Shown piece after piece: positions 17,074 to 25,486 of a stretch of DNA of 64,000 bases (its first letter is position 1; each line of letters starts with the position of its first letter). Position numbers and translations under genes: made by a program. This stretch comes from Collinsella intestinalis DSM 13280 (lineage in GTDB: Bacteria; Actinomycetota; Coriobacteriia; Coriobacteriales; Coriobacteriaceae): the NCBI RefSeq assembly GCF_000156175.1, contig NZ_GG692710.1:589961-653960 (forward strand). Reading direction: 5' to 3'. A model generated the notes under the pieces. It was not told where the DNA came from and made no database searches. It saw only the letters and a program-made list of their open reading frames with translations.

Positions 17074-17850
17074 ATGACACGCATCGCCATCGTCACGGGG
17101 GCGAGTTCGGGCCTCGGTCGCGAATTCGTCAAGCAGCTGGATGCCGGCGCAGCCGGGAAGCTCGATGAGATTTGGGTTGTCGCCCGCCGAGCCGATCGGC
17201 TCGAGGCCCTACGCCGCACCTGTGACACGCCCGTGCGCCCCTTCTGTCTGGACCTGACCGACCCCGCCTCGTTCGATGTGATCGATGGGGCCCTCTCCGA
17301 GACCCCGGCCGCCGAGGTCGCGCTGCTCATCAACAACGCAGGTTTTGGAACGTTTGGGCCGATCGCCGCGCAAAGGCCCAAGGATGGGGCAAGCATGGCA
17401 AAGCTGCTCATGGTCGCCCCAGTCGAGCTGATCTACCGCACACTCCCCTATTACCGCGCGGGCTCGCGCGTCATCAACGTCGCAAGCGTGGCGGCGTTCC
17501 TCCCACAACCCAAGCTCGCCGTCTATTCGGCGGCCAAGCGCTTCATCCTCGACCTGTCCCGCTCGCTCAACGCCGAGCTGGGAGAAGCCGACATCCACGT
17601 CACAGCTCTGTGCCCCAAATTCATGCACACCGAATTCCTGGAACAGCCCGGCGATCAGGCAGCTGCGAACGCCATGTGCGCCATCGGATTCGAGCGCGCC
17701 GAGGACGTCGCCAAGTCGGCCCTGCGCGCCAGCAACCGCGGAAAGGATCTCTGCATCCCCTCCCTCGATATGAAGGCCTATTACGCGGCGTCGCGCATTC
17801 TCCCCTACAAGGCGGCATTGACCGTCGAGCGCGCCCTGGGAATCCTCTAA
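17074..17850 (+). CDS. Short-chain dehydrogenase/reductase family protein
   Basis: 258-residue classical SDR. It has the NAD(P) motif TGASSGLG near the N-terminus, NNAG at 87-90, Ser138 and the catalytic YSAAK with Tyr151 and Lys155. The sequence after the active site (LCPKFMHTEF) resembles the SDR group that includes DltE-like and ketoreductase-like proteins of unknown substrate. ATG 17074 has AAAGGAG; the longer open frame upstream has no site. It is a single gene ended by a bidirectional terminator shared with rho. Confidence 0.88.
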   Translation: MTRIAIVTGASSGLGREFVKQLDAGAAGKLDEIWVVARRADRLEALRRTCDTPVRPFCLDLTDPASFDVIDGALSETPAAEVALLINNAGFGTFGPIAAQRPKDGASMAKLLMVAPVELIYRTLPYYRAGSRVINVASVAAFLPQPKLAVYSAAKRFILDLSRSLNAELGEADIHVTALCPKFMHTEFLEQPGDQAAANAMCAIGFERAEDVAKSALRASNRGKDLCIPSLDMKAYYAASRILPYKAALTVERALGIL

Positions 17851-17886
17851 AAGCAGCGCCGCACCCCAACGCACGACGGATCGAAC

Positions 17887-17929
17887 AAAAAATCCTCCTT
17901 GCCCGCATGCAAACGGCAAGGAGGATTTT
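17887..17929. terminator. Bidirectional terminator between the SDR gene and rho
   Basis: A stem of about 15 bp (AAAATCCTCCTTGCC and its complement) is flanked by an A-run and a T-run. It serves the converging genes ending at 17850 and 17956. Confidence 0.85.
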
Positions 17930-17955
17930 CGTTGTGATGGGTTGGTCAGCTATCT

Positions 17956-20328
17956 CTACAGCGCCTCGGGATGATCAGCGGCCTTCTTGGCTGTGCGAAT
18001 CAGGAAATCCTGGTTGGAGTTCGTGCCCTTGAGCCCCTTGATGAAGGACGCCGCAGCGCGCTCCGTATTGTTCATACCGGCGAGGATACGGCGGATGCCC
18101 CACATGAACGGACGCATCTGCTCGTCGACCAGCAAGTCCTCGTTGCGCGTACCCGAGGCGACCGGATCGATAGCCGGGAAAATGCGGCGATCGGCGAGGT
18201 CGCGGTCGAGCTTGAGCTCCATATTGCCAGTGCCCTTGAACTCCTCGAAGATCACTTCGTCCATCTTGGAACCGGTGTCCACGAGCGCAGAGGCCAGAAT
18301 CGTGAGTGAACCGCCGTTCTCGATATTGCGCGCGGCGCCCAGGAAGCGCTTGGGCGGATACAGAGCGGCAGAATCAACGCCACCGGAGAGAATGCGACCC
18401 GATGCAGGCGCGGCGAGATTGTACGCGCGGGCGAGACGGGTGATGGAGTCGAGCACCACCACAACGTCGCCACCAAGCTCGACGATGCGCTTGGCACGCT
18501 CGATCACGAGCTCTGAGACGCGCGTATGGTTGTCGGCAGGCATATCGAAGGTCGAAGCCACCACATCGCCCTTGATGGAGCGCTGCATATCGGTGACCTC
18601 CTCGGGGCGCTCATCGACCAGCAGGCAGATGAGATGCACCTCGGGGTTGTTGATCGAGATCGACTGGCAGATCTTCTTCAAGATCGTGGTCTTGCCCGCC
18701 TTGGGAGGCGAGACGATCAGGCCACGCTGGCCCTTGCCGATGGGGCTCACGATGTCGATCGCGCGGCCCGTAATCGAGTCCTTGCCATGCTCCATCTTGA
18801 GCGGCTCGTTGGGATAGATCGGCGTGAGATCGGCGAACTTGGGACGATGCTTGATCTGCTCGGGCTCGAGGCCGTTGACCGAGCGGATCTTGGCGAGTCC
18901 CGGAAGCTTGTCGTTGGCGCGCATCGGGCGCAGCGTACCGGCAACCAAGTCGCCGGCGCGAAGCCCTGCGGCGCGGATCATCTGCGCGGGGACGAACGCG
19001 TCGTCGCGACTGGGCATATAGCCGTGTGCGCGAATGTAGCCGAATCCCTGGTTATCCATGTCGAGAATACCCTCGATGTCGCGGAATCCCTCGGCGCGGG
19101 CGGCGGCGGCATAGATCATTTCGACCAGGTCGGCCTTTTTGACGCCCGTCGGGTCAAGTTCGAGGGAGCGGGCCTTTTCGCGAAGCTCGGCGACCTTCAT
19201 GGCCGTGAGCTCCTCGCGCGTGAGCGAGGGCTCGGTCGGGGCAAAGCGGTTGTTGCGCTGCTTGCGGTTCTCCTTCTGGCGCTCACGACGCTCGCGACGG
19301 GCATCGGCCTTAGAAGACGGACCCTCGGCGCGCTCGGCGTCGCGGCGATCCTTATGGTTGCGACGGGATTGCTTGCCGGAGAGCTTCTCCTCGGCCTTCG
19401 CCTCGGCCTTATCCGCAGGTTGGTCGGCCTTCTCGGACGCCTCCTCGCTTTTGGGCTTGGAACCATCCTCGTCAGCACCCGACTTGGGGGCGTCTTCACG
19501 CACCGCTTTTCTCGCACGGGAGGCGCGTCCGGGACGGGCGTCCCTCTTGACCGCAGCCTCTTTCTCAGAGGTCTCCTCAGTAGATGCGGCGGGGGCGGGT
19601 TGCTCGGATTCGACGGAAGTCTCCTCGACCCTCTCAACCTGAATGCCCGGTTCGCGATCGGACTTCTGAGAATCCTTCTCCGCAGGCCCATCAGCCTTCG
19701 ACTCGTCGCGAGCCGCCATCAAGGCAGCCTGCTGAGCCGCCAGGGCAGCGGCAGCGGCCTTCTCGGCCTCAACGTACGCCTTTGGCTTGCGTCCGCGGCG
19801 GTGCGGACGCAGCGCGGGATCGACCAACGGTGCCTCCACCTTGACTTCCTGCGTATCCACAGCCGGCTCGACGGCGGAAAGCACCTCTGCCGCACGCTCG
19901 GCGGCGCGGCGCTGCCTGCGCACGACGGAGGCCTGGCTGATCTGTGCTAGAGCGCGGGCCTGCATGACCTCCGCGGTTGCCGCGGGAGCCTCGGCATCCC
20001 CGGCAGCGGCCTTGGCCTTGCGGGCACGGCGCTTAGCCGGCACCTCTACATCCTCAGACTCCGCAACGGCACGCGCCCGACGACGGGGCGCCGCAGGTGC
20101 CGCGGCTGAATCCGCCGTCTTACGGGTACGGCGCTTGGGCTTTACCTCAGGCTCCTGAGCAGCCGAAACAACCACAGGCTCAGAGGCAACTTCGGACTGG
20201 GCGGCACGGGCCTTGACGGGCGCGCTCGTCTCCCGGGTACCGGGAGCGTCGACCACGGGGATAGGCGCAACTTCAGGCGCGTGATCGTCCCTATTCGGAG
20301 CCTTCTCGATATTCGCTTCTTCAGACAC
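17956..20328 (-). CDS. rho: Transcription termination factor Rho with long N-terminal extension
   Basis: 790-residue hexameric RNA helicase that ends Rho-dependent transcription. The canonical part, about 425 residues, is complete: a Rho N domain from about residue 365 (LTREELTAMKVAELREKARS), an RNA-binding cold-shock domain (LDMDNQGFGYIRAHGYMPS), Walker A SPPKAGKTT near 540 and the Walker B region VVVVLDSITRLARAYN. The first 360 residues are a low-complexity Ala/Glu/Lys/Arg-rich extension, as in many actinobacterial Rho proteins but unusually long. The start is GTG 20328 with a weak ribosome site, so the exact start is less certain. Confidence 0.96.
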   Translation of the reverse strand: MSEEANIEKAPNRDDHAPEVAPIPVVDAPGTRETSAPVKARAAQSEVASEPVVVSAAQEPEVKPKRRTRKTADSAAAPAAPRRRARAVAESEDVEVPAKRRARKAKAAAGDAEAPAATAEVMQARALAQISQASVVRRQRRAAERAAEVLSAVEPAVDTQEVKVEAPLVDPALRPHRRGRKPKAYVEAEKAAAAALAAQQAALMAARDESKADGPAEKDSQKSDREPGIQVERVEETSVESEQPAPAASTEETSEKEAAVKRDARPGRASRARKAVREDAPKSGADEDGSKPKSEEASEKADQPADKAEAKAEEKLSGKQSRRNHKDRRDAERAEGPSSKADARRERRERQKENRKQRNNRFAPTEPSLTREELTAMKVAELREKARSLELDPTGVKKADLVEMIYAAAARAEGFRDIEGILDMDNQGFGYIRAHGYMPSRDDAFVPAQMIRAAGLRAGDLVAGTLRPMRANDKLPGLAKIRSVNGLEPEQIKHRPKFADLTPIYPNEPLKMEHGKDSITGRAIDIVSPIGKGQRGLIVSPPKAGKTTILKKICQSISINNPEVHLICLLVDERPEEVTDMQRSIKGDVVASTFDMPADNHTRVSELVIERAKRIVELGGDVVVVLDSITRLARAYNLAAPASGRILSGGVDSAALYPPKRFLGAARNIENGGSLTILASALVDTGSKMDEVIFEEFKGTGNMELKLDRDLADRRIFPAIDPVASGTRNEDLLVDEQMRPFMWGIRRILAGMNNTERAAASFIKGLKGTNSNQDFLIRTAKKAADHPEAL

Positions 20329-20470
20329 GCGGTTCTACTTTCTTCTCGCGTTAGTACAAGCACGGCGTCGATACGCGCCGATATATCACTTGTTTGAAAA
20401 TGTAGGTAAGAAAAATGAAAGCGCAGGTCGCGCTGGGTTGAATATACCACATTGCAACCGTTCGGCATAG

Positions 20471-20505
20471 AAAAATGCCCGGACGCAAAGGCATCCGGGC
20501 ATTTT
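20471..20505 (-). terminator. Intrinsic terminator after argS
   Basis: The stem AAAATGCCCGG / CCGGGCATTTT ends in T-rich sequence on the minus strand, 32 bases after the argS stop. Confidence 0.8.
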
Positions 20506-20536
20506 CATTCGATTGGGAACCAGCGCAGACGCCGAT

Positions 20537-22390
20537 TTACATCGTGGTGGGCGCGGAAACACCGATAAGGCTCAGAACCAGCTCGAGCACGGAGCGGACG
20601 GCGTCGCAGGCGGCCAGACGTGCGCGGGACAGCTCGGCGTCGACCGGACGGCCCTCGCTCGGCAGCACCTGGCAGGCCTGGTAGAAGCTGTGGAAGCCGG
20701 CGGCCAGCTCCTCGGCGAAGTGGGTCAGGCGGAAAGGCGCGCGGTCGCGGGCGCAGGAGGCGATGAGGTCCTCGAGCTCGGAGATCTTGCGGGAGAGCGC
20801 GAGCTCGGTGGGATCGGTCAGCAGCGCGTAGTCGACGTTCTCGCCGATGGCCTTGGCGGCCACGGCGTCCATGCCCATCTCAGCGGCCTCCTCCGGCGTG
20901 ACGCCGGCGGCCTTGCGCAGGATGGAGCAGATGCGGGCGTGCGCGTACTGGACGTAGTACACGGGGTTGTTCTGGCTCTTCTCCTTGACGGCCTCGATAT
21001 CGAAATCGATGGCCTGGTTGGAAGAGCGGGAGATCAGGGTGTAACGAGTGGCGTCGGCACCGACCTCGTCAACGAGCTCCTGGAAGGTGACCATGGTGCC
21101 CTTGCGCTTAGACATGCGAATCGGCTTGCCGTTGCGGAGCAGATTCACGAACTGGCCGAGCAGGACCTCGAACTGGCCGGGGTAACCCAGGGCGTCGCAA
21201 ACGCAGCGCACGCGGTTGATGTAACCGTGGTGGTCACAGCCCCAGATGTCGATGACATGGTCGACGCGCTGGAACTTATCCCAGTGATAGGCAACGTCGG
21301 AGGCGAAGTAGGTGTACTCACCATTGGCCTTCACCAGAACGCGGTCCTTGTCGTCGCCCAGATCGGTGGAACGGAACCACAGGGCGCCGTCCTTGTTGTA
21401 GAGATAGCCCATCTCGTCGAGCTTGGCAAAGGCGCGGTCGACGGCGGAGGTGCCAGCGTGCTCGCCCTCGGTGTCCTTGATGTAGACGGTGCGCTCGGAG
21501 AACCACTTGTCAAAGTCGCAGCGCACGTCGTGGCACAGCTGACGCATGTTCTCGACCATCTTGGCGTAGCCCTCCTCACGGAAGTAGAGCATGCGCTCCT
21601 CGTCCGTGACGTGGGCCCACTTGTCGCCGTCCTTCTTATAGAAGGCAGCGGCCTCGTCGATGATGTAGGTGCCGCCGTAAGCGTTGCCACCCAGGCCCTC
21701 GGTGAAGGCGTCCATGTAGGGATGGGAATCCAGGTGCTCGTCGGCCTCATCCTGAACGAAGTTGTCACGGTCCTGAGCCAGGAAGTCACGAGCGCCGTCG
21801 ATATCGAGACCCTCCTTCTCCATGATCTCGATGAGCTGCATGTAGCGGTAAGAGATGGAGTTGCCGAACACGTCCATCTGAGAACCGTGGTCGTTGATGT
21901 AGAACTCGCGCTGGATGTCATAGCCGGCGTGGCTCATGACGCGGCAGAGGGAGTCGCCGAGCGCAGCCCAACGGCCGTGGCCGACGTGCATCGGACCGAC
22001 GGGGTTGGCGGAAACGAACTCGACCTGGGTCTTCAGGCCCTGGCCGATGTTGGACTTGGCAAAGTCCATGCCCTCCTTGCGAGCGACGTCCAGAATGGCG
22101 TTGTTGGCGGCGGCGTTCAGGTAGAAGTTGATGAAGCCGGGGCCGGCGACCTCGACCTTGGCGATCTCGGCGCTCTCGGGCATGTGGGCCACGATGGCGT
22201 CGGCGATCTTCTTGGGTGCGCAATGGGCCAGCTTGGCGGACTTCATCGCGCAAGTGGAGGTCCACTCACCGTGAGAAGTGTCAGCCGGTCGCTCCATGCC
22301 ACAATCCTCGAGCTCGAACGCGGGCAGGTCGCCAGCCTCCTGAGCGGCGGCGAGGGCAGTGCGCACCAACTCTTCAATCTTCTCCGGCAT
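20537..22390 (-). CDS. argS: Arginyl-tRNA synthetase
   Basis: 617-residue class I aminoacyl-tRNA synthetase charging tRNA-Arg. The HIGH-type motif is HVGHG at about residue 133-137 (SANPVGPMHVGHGR), the KMSKS-type motif is MSKRKG at about 424, and the C-terminal DALR anticodon domain ends the chain. An upstream in-frame start adds 21 residues without a ribosome site; ATG 22390 is preceded by GAGGACC and gives the family N-terminus MPEKIEELV. Confidence 0.97.
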   Translation of the reverse strand: MPEKIEELVRTALAAAQEAGDLPAFELEDCGMERPADTSHGEWTSTCAMKSAKLAHCAPKKIADAIVAHMPESAEIAKVEVAGPGFINFYLNAAANNAILDVARKEGMDFAKSNIGQGLKTQVEFVSANPVGPMHVGHGRWAALGDSLCRVMSHAGYDIQREFYINDHGSQMDVFGNSISYRYMQLIEIMEKEGLDIDGARDFLAQDRDNFVQDEADEHLDSHPYMDAFTEGLGGNAYGGTYIIDEAAAFYKKDGDKWAHVTDEERMLYFREEGYAKMVENMRQLCHDVRCDFDKWFSERTVYIKDTEGEHAGTSAVDRAFAKLDEMGYLYNKDGALWFRSTDLGDDKDRVLVKANGEYTYFASDVAYHWDKFQRVDHVIDIWGCDHHGYINRVRCVCDALGYPGQFEVLLGQFVNLLRNGKPIRMSKRKGTMVTFQELVDEVGADATRYTLISRSSNQAIDFDIEAVKEKSQNNPVYYVQYAHARICSILRKAAGVTPEEAAEMGMDAVAAKAIGENVDYALLTDPTELALSRKISELEDLIASCARDRAPFRLTHFAEELAAGFHSFYQACQVLPSEGRPVDAELSRARLAACDAVRSVLELVLSLIGVSAPTTM

Positions 22391-22713
22391 AGAGGTCCTC
22401 CTCATCCTATGGCCCTGAAATGTTCTTCTCGCAGGGCTCACGTACAGACGCACTGTACTCTAGCACAGTGCAGCAGCTTAGGGGCGTGAAATCCCCGAAA
22501 ACATGCGATAGCCCGCTTTTTCCGAGTTCAAATCTACAGGAAAACGCATAGAAAGATACGGAATTTAAATTGCGAGAATAGCTCATTCAGGCATTTTTCC
22601 AATACCGTATGCATCATTATTCACGTCCTGCAATGAGTCCTCTGTAGGTTTTCCCATATAAACATGGTATTATTGTTGTTACTGAGCGTATCGCGTATTC
22701 ATTTGGAGGAAGC
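22391..22713 (+). other. Gap between argS and the CarD-like gene; possible promoter
   Basis: This is an AT-rich intergenic stretch between divergent genes. A TATTAT hexamer at 22669-22674 is a plausible -10 element for the CarD-like gene, with no good -35. Nothing else was recognised. Confidence 0.4.
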
Positions 22714-23223
22714 ATGTTTGAAATCGGACAGCACGTTATTCATCCCGGCCAAGGAGTCTGCACGGTCACCGGATTCACCGAGGACGTCGCGCACCCCATG
22801 ATTTTGCTCCGCGCCAAATCCGGCCATGCGGAAACCCACCTCATGTATCCCCTTGCCCAGCAGAGCCGCCTCCATGCAATCATCTCGCGCGAGGACGCCG
22901 AAGACCTCATCGACTCCTACGCCGACCTGACTGTCGATTCATTTACCGAACGCAACAGCGCACTCGAGGAAACGCATTTCAAGCAACAGCTCAAACTCGG
23001 AGCTCCCGAGACGGTGCGTGTTGCAAAGACCGTGCGTCACCGCATCGCAGAAGCGGAAGCCCATGGAAAGAAACCGAGCAGCTACTATTCCCGCATGCTC
23101 AAGGAGGCGCGCCGCCGCACGCTCGAAGAGTTCTCCGTCGCCCTCGGAGCCGACGAAGACGCTGTAGAAGAGCGATTCAAGGCAGCCATCATCCAAGCGG
23201 GCGAAATCCCGACACTCAACTGA
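22714..23223 (+). CDS. CarD family transcription regulator
   Basis: 169-residue protein. The N-terminal 60 residues form the CarD/TRCF RNA-polymerase-interaction domain (FEIGQHVIHPGQGVCTV and a following beta-rich segment). The C-terminal 100 residues are helical and basic (GKKPSSYYSRMLKEARRR, then LEEFSVAL), the DNA-binding part. CarD proteins bind the beta subunit and stabilise open promoter complexes, in mycobacteria at rRNA promoters. The length is close to the usual 160-ish residues. ATG 22714 has TTGGAGGAAGC. It is followed by a palindromic repeat and the leader of the HD gene. Confidence 0.88.
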   Translation: MFEIGQHVIHPGQGVCTVTGFTEDVAHPMILLRAKSGHAETHLMYPLAQQSRLHAIISREDAEDLIDSYADLTVDSFTERNSALEETHFKQQLKLGAPETVRVAKTVRHRIAEAEAHGKKPSSYYSRMLKEARRRTLEEFSVALGADEDAVEERFKAAIIQAGEIPTLN

Positions 23224-23232
23224 TCGACGCCC

Positions 23233-23267
23233 CGCCTCAATTTAGGGACAGTCCCCAAATTGAGGCG
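23233..23267. repeat. GGGGAC-family palindrome after the CarD-like gene
   Basis: The arms CGCCTCAATTTAGGGA and TCCCCAAATTGAGGCG pair around CAG with one mismatch. It is nearly identical to 4166-4196. Confidence 0.8.
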
Positions 23268-23313
23268 CGGAATCGAGGTGCAGCACAACGGTTAGGCCCG
23301 CACTCCATCGTGC

Positions 23314-23432
23314 TATAGTGTGGTGTAGCAAGCCTCCCCCTTCACCGGATGGGGGAATCAAGGTGTCCGACCCCCGACCGTAGGTACGGTGCGCACGCGC
23401 GCCATAAGGCGGGGGTCTCGGGCACCTTTTTT
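23314..23432 (+). promoter_or_regulatory. Structured leader with terminator and alternative pairings upstream of the HD gene
   Basis: A TATAGT -10 (23314-23319) is followed by a GC-rich leader ending in a strong terminator: AGGTGTCCGA-CCCCC (23361-23375) pairs with GGGGGTCTCGGGCACCT (23411-23427) before a T-run to 23432. Inside the terminator stem are two small hairpins (ACCGT-AGGT-ACGGT and GCGC-ACGC-GCGC). Four complementary runs are present: CCCCC 23336, GGGGG 23351, CCCCC 23371 and GGGGG 23411. Runs 1-2, 2-3 and 3-4 can each pair, so terminator and antiterminator forms are possible. Only 29 bases separate the T-run from the start codon, so the gene must be reached by read-through. No leader peptide with regulatory codons and no known riboswitch class was recognised. 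Confidence 0.6.
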
Positions 23433-23461
23433 GCAATCGCAGCCGTTATCTAGGAGGAACC

Positions 23462-24061
23462 ATGGCACAGCTCAACGCCGGCATGACCCGCGAGGCAGCA
23501 TTCGCCCTGCTCAGCGAGCACAACAAGGATCCGTTCCACATCGAGCACGCCGAGACGGTCGAGCAGACGATGCGCTACTTCGCGCGTGAATACGACCCCG
23601 ACAACGAGGAGTTCTGGGGCATCGTCGGCCTGCTGCACGACCTCGACTGGGAAGAGCACGACGACGACCCGATGAACCACACCATCTATGCTGCGAAAGA
23701 CATCGAGGCCGCTGGTGGATCAGCCGAGCTCATCCGCGCCATCCAGACGCACACGAGCGATTTCAACGCCGAGCTTCCAAAGCCGGAGCTGATGATGGAG
23801 AAGATTCTGTTCGCCACCGAGGAGCTCACGGGTCTCATCGGCGCAGCCGTGGTGATGCGCCCCTCCAAGAGCGTCATGGACTTCAACGTGAAGTCCCTCA
23901 AGAAGAAGTTCAAGGACAAGCGCTTCGCCGCCGGCGTTTCGCGCGATGTCATCCGCTCCGGCGCCGAGATGCTCGGCTGGGAGCTCGATGAACTGTTCGC
24001 GCGCACCATCGAGGCCATGCAGTCCTTCGCCCCCGATCGCGACACGTTCCAAGCCGAATAA
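23462..24061 (+). CDS. HD domain phosphohydrolase-like protein
   Basis: 199-residue cytosolic protein of the HDIG-type metal-dependent hydrolases. The ligands are visible as His in DPFHIEHAETVEQTM, the HD pair in VGLLHDLDWEEH and His in IQTHTSDF. The family contains nucleotidases and phosphodiesterases, but this subgroup has no defined substrate. ATG 23462 has AGGAGG. Expression is probably governed by the leader at 23314-23432, which makes this small hydrolase unusual among its neighbours. A bidirectional terminator follows. Confidence 0.82.
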   Translation: MAQLNAGMTREAAFALLSEHNKDPFHIEHAETVEQTMRYFAREYDPDNEEFWGIVGLLHDLDWEEHDDDPMNHTIYAAKDIEAAGGSAELIRAIQTHTSDFNAELPKPELMMEKILFATEELTGLIGAAVVMRPSKSVMDFNVKSLKKKFKDKRFAAGVSRDVIRSGAEMLGWELDELFARTIEAMQSFAPDRDTFQAE

Positions 24062-24096
24062 ACTGTCGAGAGCGCACGGAACGGACAAAATATGCC

Positions 24097-24140
24097 GAAC
24101 CAAAAAGGTCCGAGCTGAGATTGCCGGACTTTTTTGGTTC
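24097..24140. terminator. Bidirectional terminator, HD gene / accessory cluster
   Basis: The stem GAACCAAAAAGGTCCG and its near-complement CGGACTTTTTTGGTTC contain A- and T-runs usable on both strands. They separate the HD gene from the converging accessory operon. Confidence 0.8.
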
Positions 24141-24150
24141 AGACGCTGCC

Positions 24151-24825
24151 CTATTTGACCTCAATGTCAACCACATGTCGGACTGGCATATTTGTCACGG
24201 TAAACGAATAGCTCCCAGCATCAAGCGGCAAACGATTCACATCGCCCATGGCAGCCGGAAATCGCTTATTAAGCAAGGCGCTGAATGGAACGTGAACCGT
24301 AAACGTCGTACCAGGTTTAACAGAAAGCTGAAACGCTCCATCGATCTGCGGAACCGATGCACCGAACAGTGAATGATCGACACGCAGCCACAACTCACGC
24401 GCCCTATCCGGAACAACGCTCCATCCTATTGAATCCAGGTAGCCCTTGTCTTCATCGCCCTGCTTGTTATTCGCAATTTCAATATCGAGCACGAGGAGAG
24501 TTAATTCCTCCATATCCGTCTCGTCACCGAGAAGTGGATAATATGAGCTGGGATCAGAAACATATTTATCGAGATACTGATTGCACGACATCCTCCGAGC
24601 ACCCTCAACCGTCAGAGACAGACCATCAGTGTTTTCCGTCTTATACTCTGCATATGACCCCTCAAGATCAACCTCCCTTCCTAATGCATGCCGCGTCACC
24701 GGATACGAAAGGGCATTCTCGTTCACAAAGGAGACACGGGCAGCAAACAGACCCATCGCTGCAATCGCCACGGACCCGACCAGGACCGCTCCCAGGACAC
24801 AGGGCCGTCGTTTAACATCCATCAT
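24151..24825 (-). CDS. Membrane-anchored extracytoplasmic protein, last gene of the accessory operon
   Basis: 224 residues, family not recognised with certainty. A short basic N-terminus and one hydrophobic segment (about residues 10-30) anchor a beta-rich ectodomain. Its pattern (LTLLVLDIEIANN, then SVKPGTTFTVHVPFSAL and YSFTVTNM) recalls DUF4352/DUF5028-like immunoglobulin-type domains. A similar layout occurs in the product of 27169-27918, so the two may be distant paralogues. It overlaps the ATPase gene by 14 bases. The role may be a substrate-binding, sensing or immunity partner of the ABC transporter; this is inference. Confidence 0.7.
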   Translation of the reverse strand: MMDVKRRPCVLGAVLVGSVAIAAMGLFAARVSFVNENALSYPVTRHALGREVDLEGSYAEYKTENTDGLSLTVEGARRMSCNQYLDKYVSDPSSYYPLLGDETDMEELTLLVLDIEIANNKQGDEDKGYLDSIGWSVVPDRARELWLRVDHSLFGASVPQIDGAFQLSVKPGTTFTVHVPFSALLNKRFPAAMGDVNRLPLDAGSYSFTVTNMPVRHVVDIEVK

Positions 24826-25486
24826 GAGTCACCCACATGTTTCCCTCTCTTACCTCACGACCATCCAAATGACCCTCGGCCAAGTAAACAATCTCATCGG
24901 ATAAAGTGCGCAACACGGTGGCATCGTGGCACGCCAATACAATCGCGGCACCACGCTGACGCTCGCGCTCAACCACGCGATGAATCATGCGGACGCCTTC
25001 GCTATCGAGCGCATTGGTCGGCTCGTCAAGAATGATTAAATCAGGACGCTCCATGACGGCGGCGGCGATGCCCAATCGCTGCTTCATGCCAAGCGAGTAT
25101 TTTCGAAATCGGCGCTTATCATCAGGGTCGAGCCCCACATCCTCCATCGCCGCGCGCACCTCGTCAATGCAAATCTTTTCCTGCACCGCAGCAACAAGAC
25201 GAAGATTGTCCAGCCCCGAGCGTGTATCCAAAAAAGAAGGCGACTCAATCAAAATGCCGGCACTCGGGGGAAACGAGAGGTCGCGCCCCAGCGTCAACCC
25301 ATCGATTATTACCGTGCCCGAAGTTGGCTTGACAAGCCCCACCATTACGCGCATCAGCATCGTCTTGCCCGAACCGTTTACTCCGGCAAGGCCCAAAACG
25401 CTACCCGAAGATATGGAAACCGTTATATCTCGAAGAACATCGACGCCACCTATGCGCTTGCCAAGCCCTTGCACGTCCAGCCTCAT
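24812..25486 (-). CDS. ABC transporter ATP-binding protein of the accessory operon
   Basis: 224-residue ATPase of the ABC-2/antibiotic-exporter type. Walker A is GVNGSGKT, the signature is YSLGMKQRLG and Walker B is LIILDEPTNALD, followed by ACHD as switch region. The SLGMKQRLG form is typical of bacteriocin immunity and antimicrobial-peptide efflux ATPases (BcrA/LanF type). It overlaps the permease gene start by four bases, so it is translationally coupled to it. It probably energises the two permeases upstream. Confidence 0.9.
   Translation of the reverse strand: MRLDVQGLGKRIGGVDVLRDITVSISSGSVLGLAGVNGSGKTMLMRVMVGLVKPTSGTVIIDGLTLGRDLSFPPSAGILIESPSFLDTRSGLDNLRLVAAVQEKICIDEVRAAMEDVGLDPDDKRRFRKYSLGMKQRLGIAAAVMERPDLIILDEPTNALDSEGVRMIHRVVERERQRGAAIVLACHDATVLRTLSDEIVYLAEGHLDGREVREGNMWVTHDGC

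Noticed and set aside
20513-22489. Long plus-strand open frame opposite argS
   Set aside because: Mirror of the argS codon bias in GC-rich DNA; no ribosome site and a repetitive Val/Ala/Gly/His composition.
23349-23452. Small open frame of 34 codons across the leader of the HD gene
   Set aside because: It starts at an ATG without a ribosome site, has no run of regulatory codons and overlaps the terminator stem. The RNA structure explains the region better.
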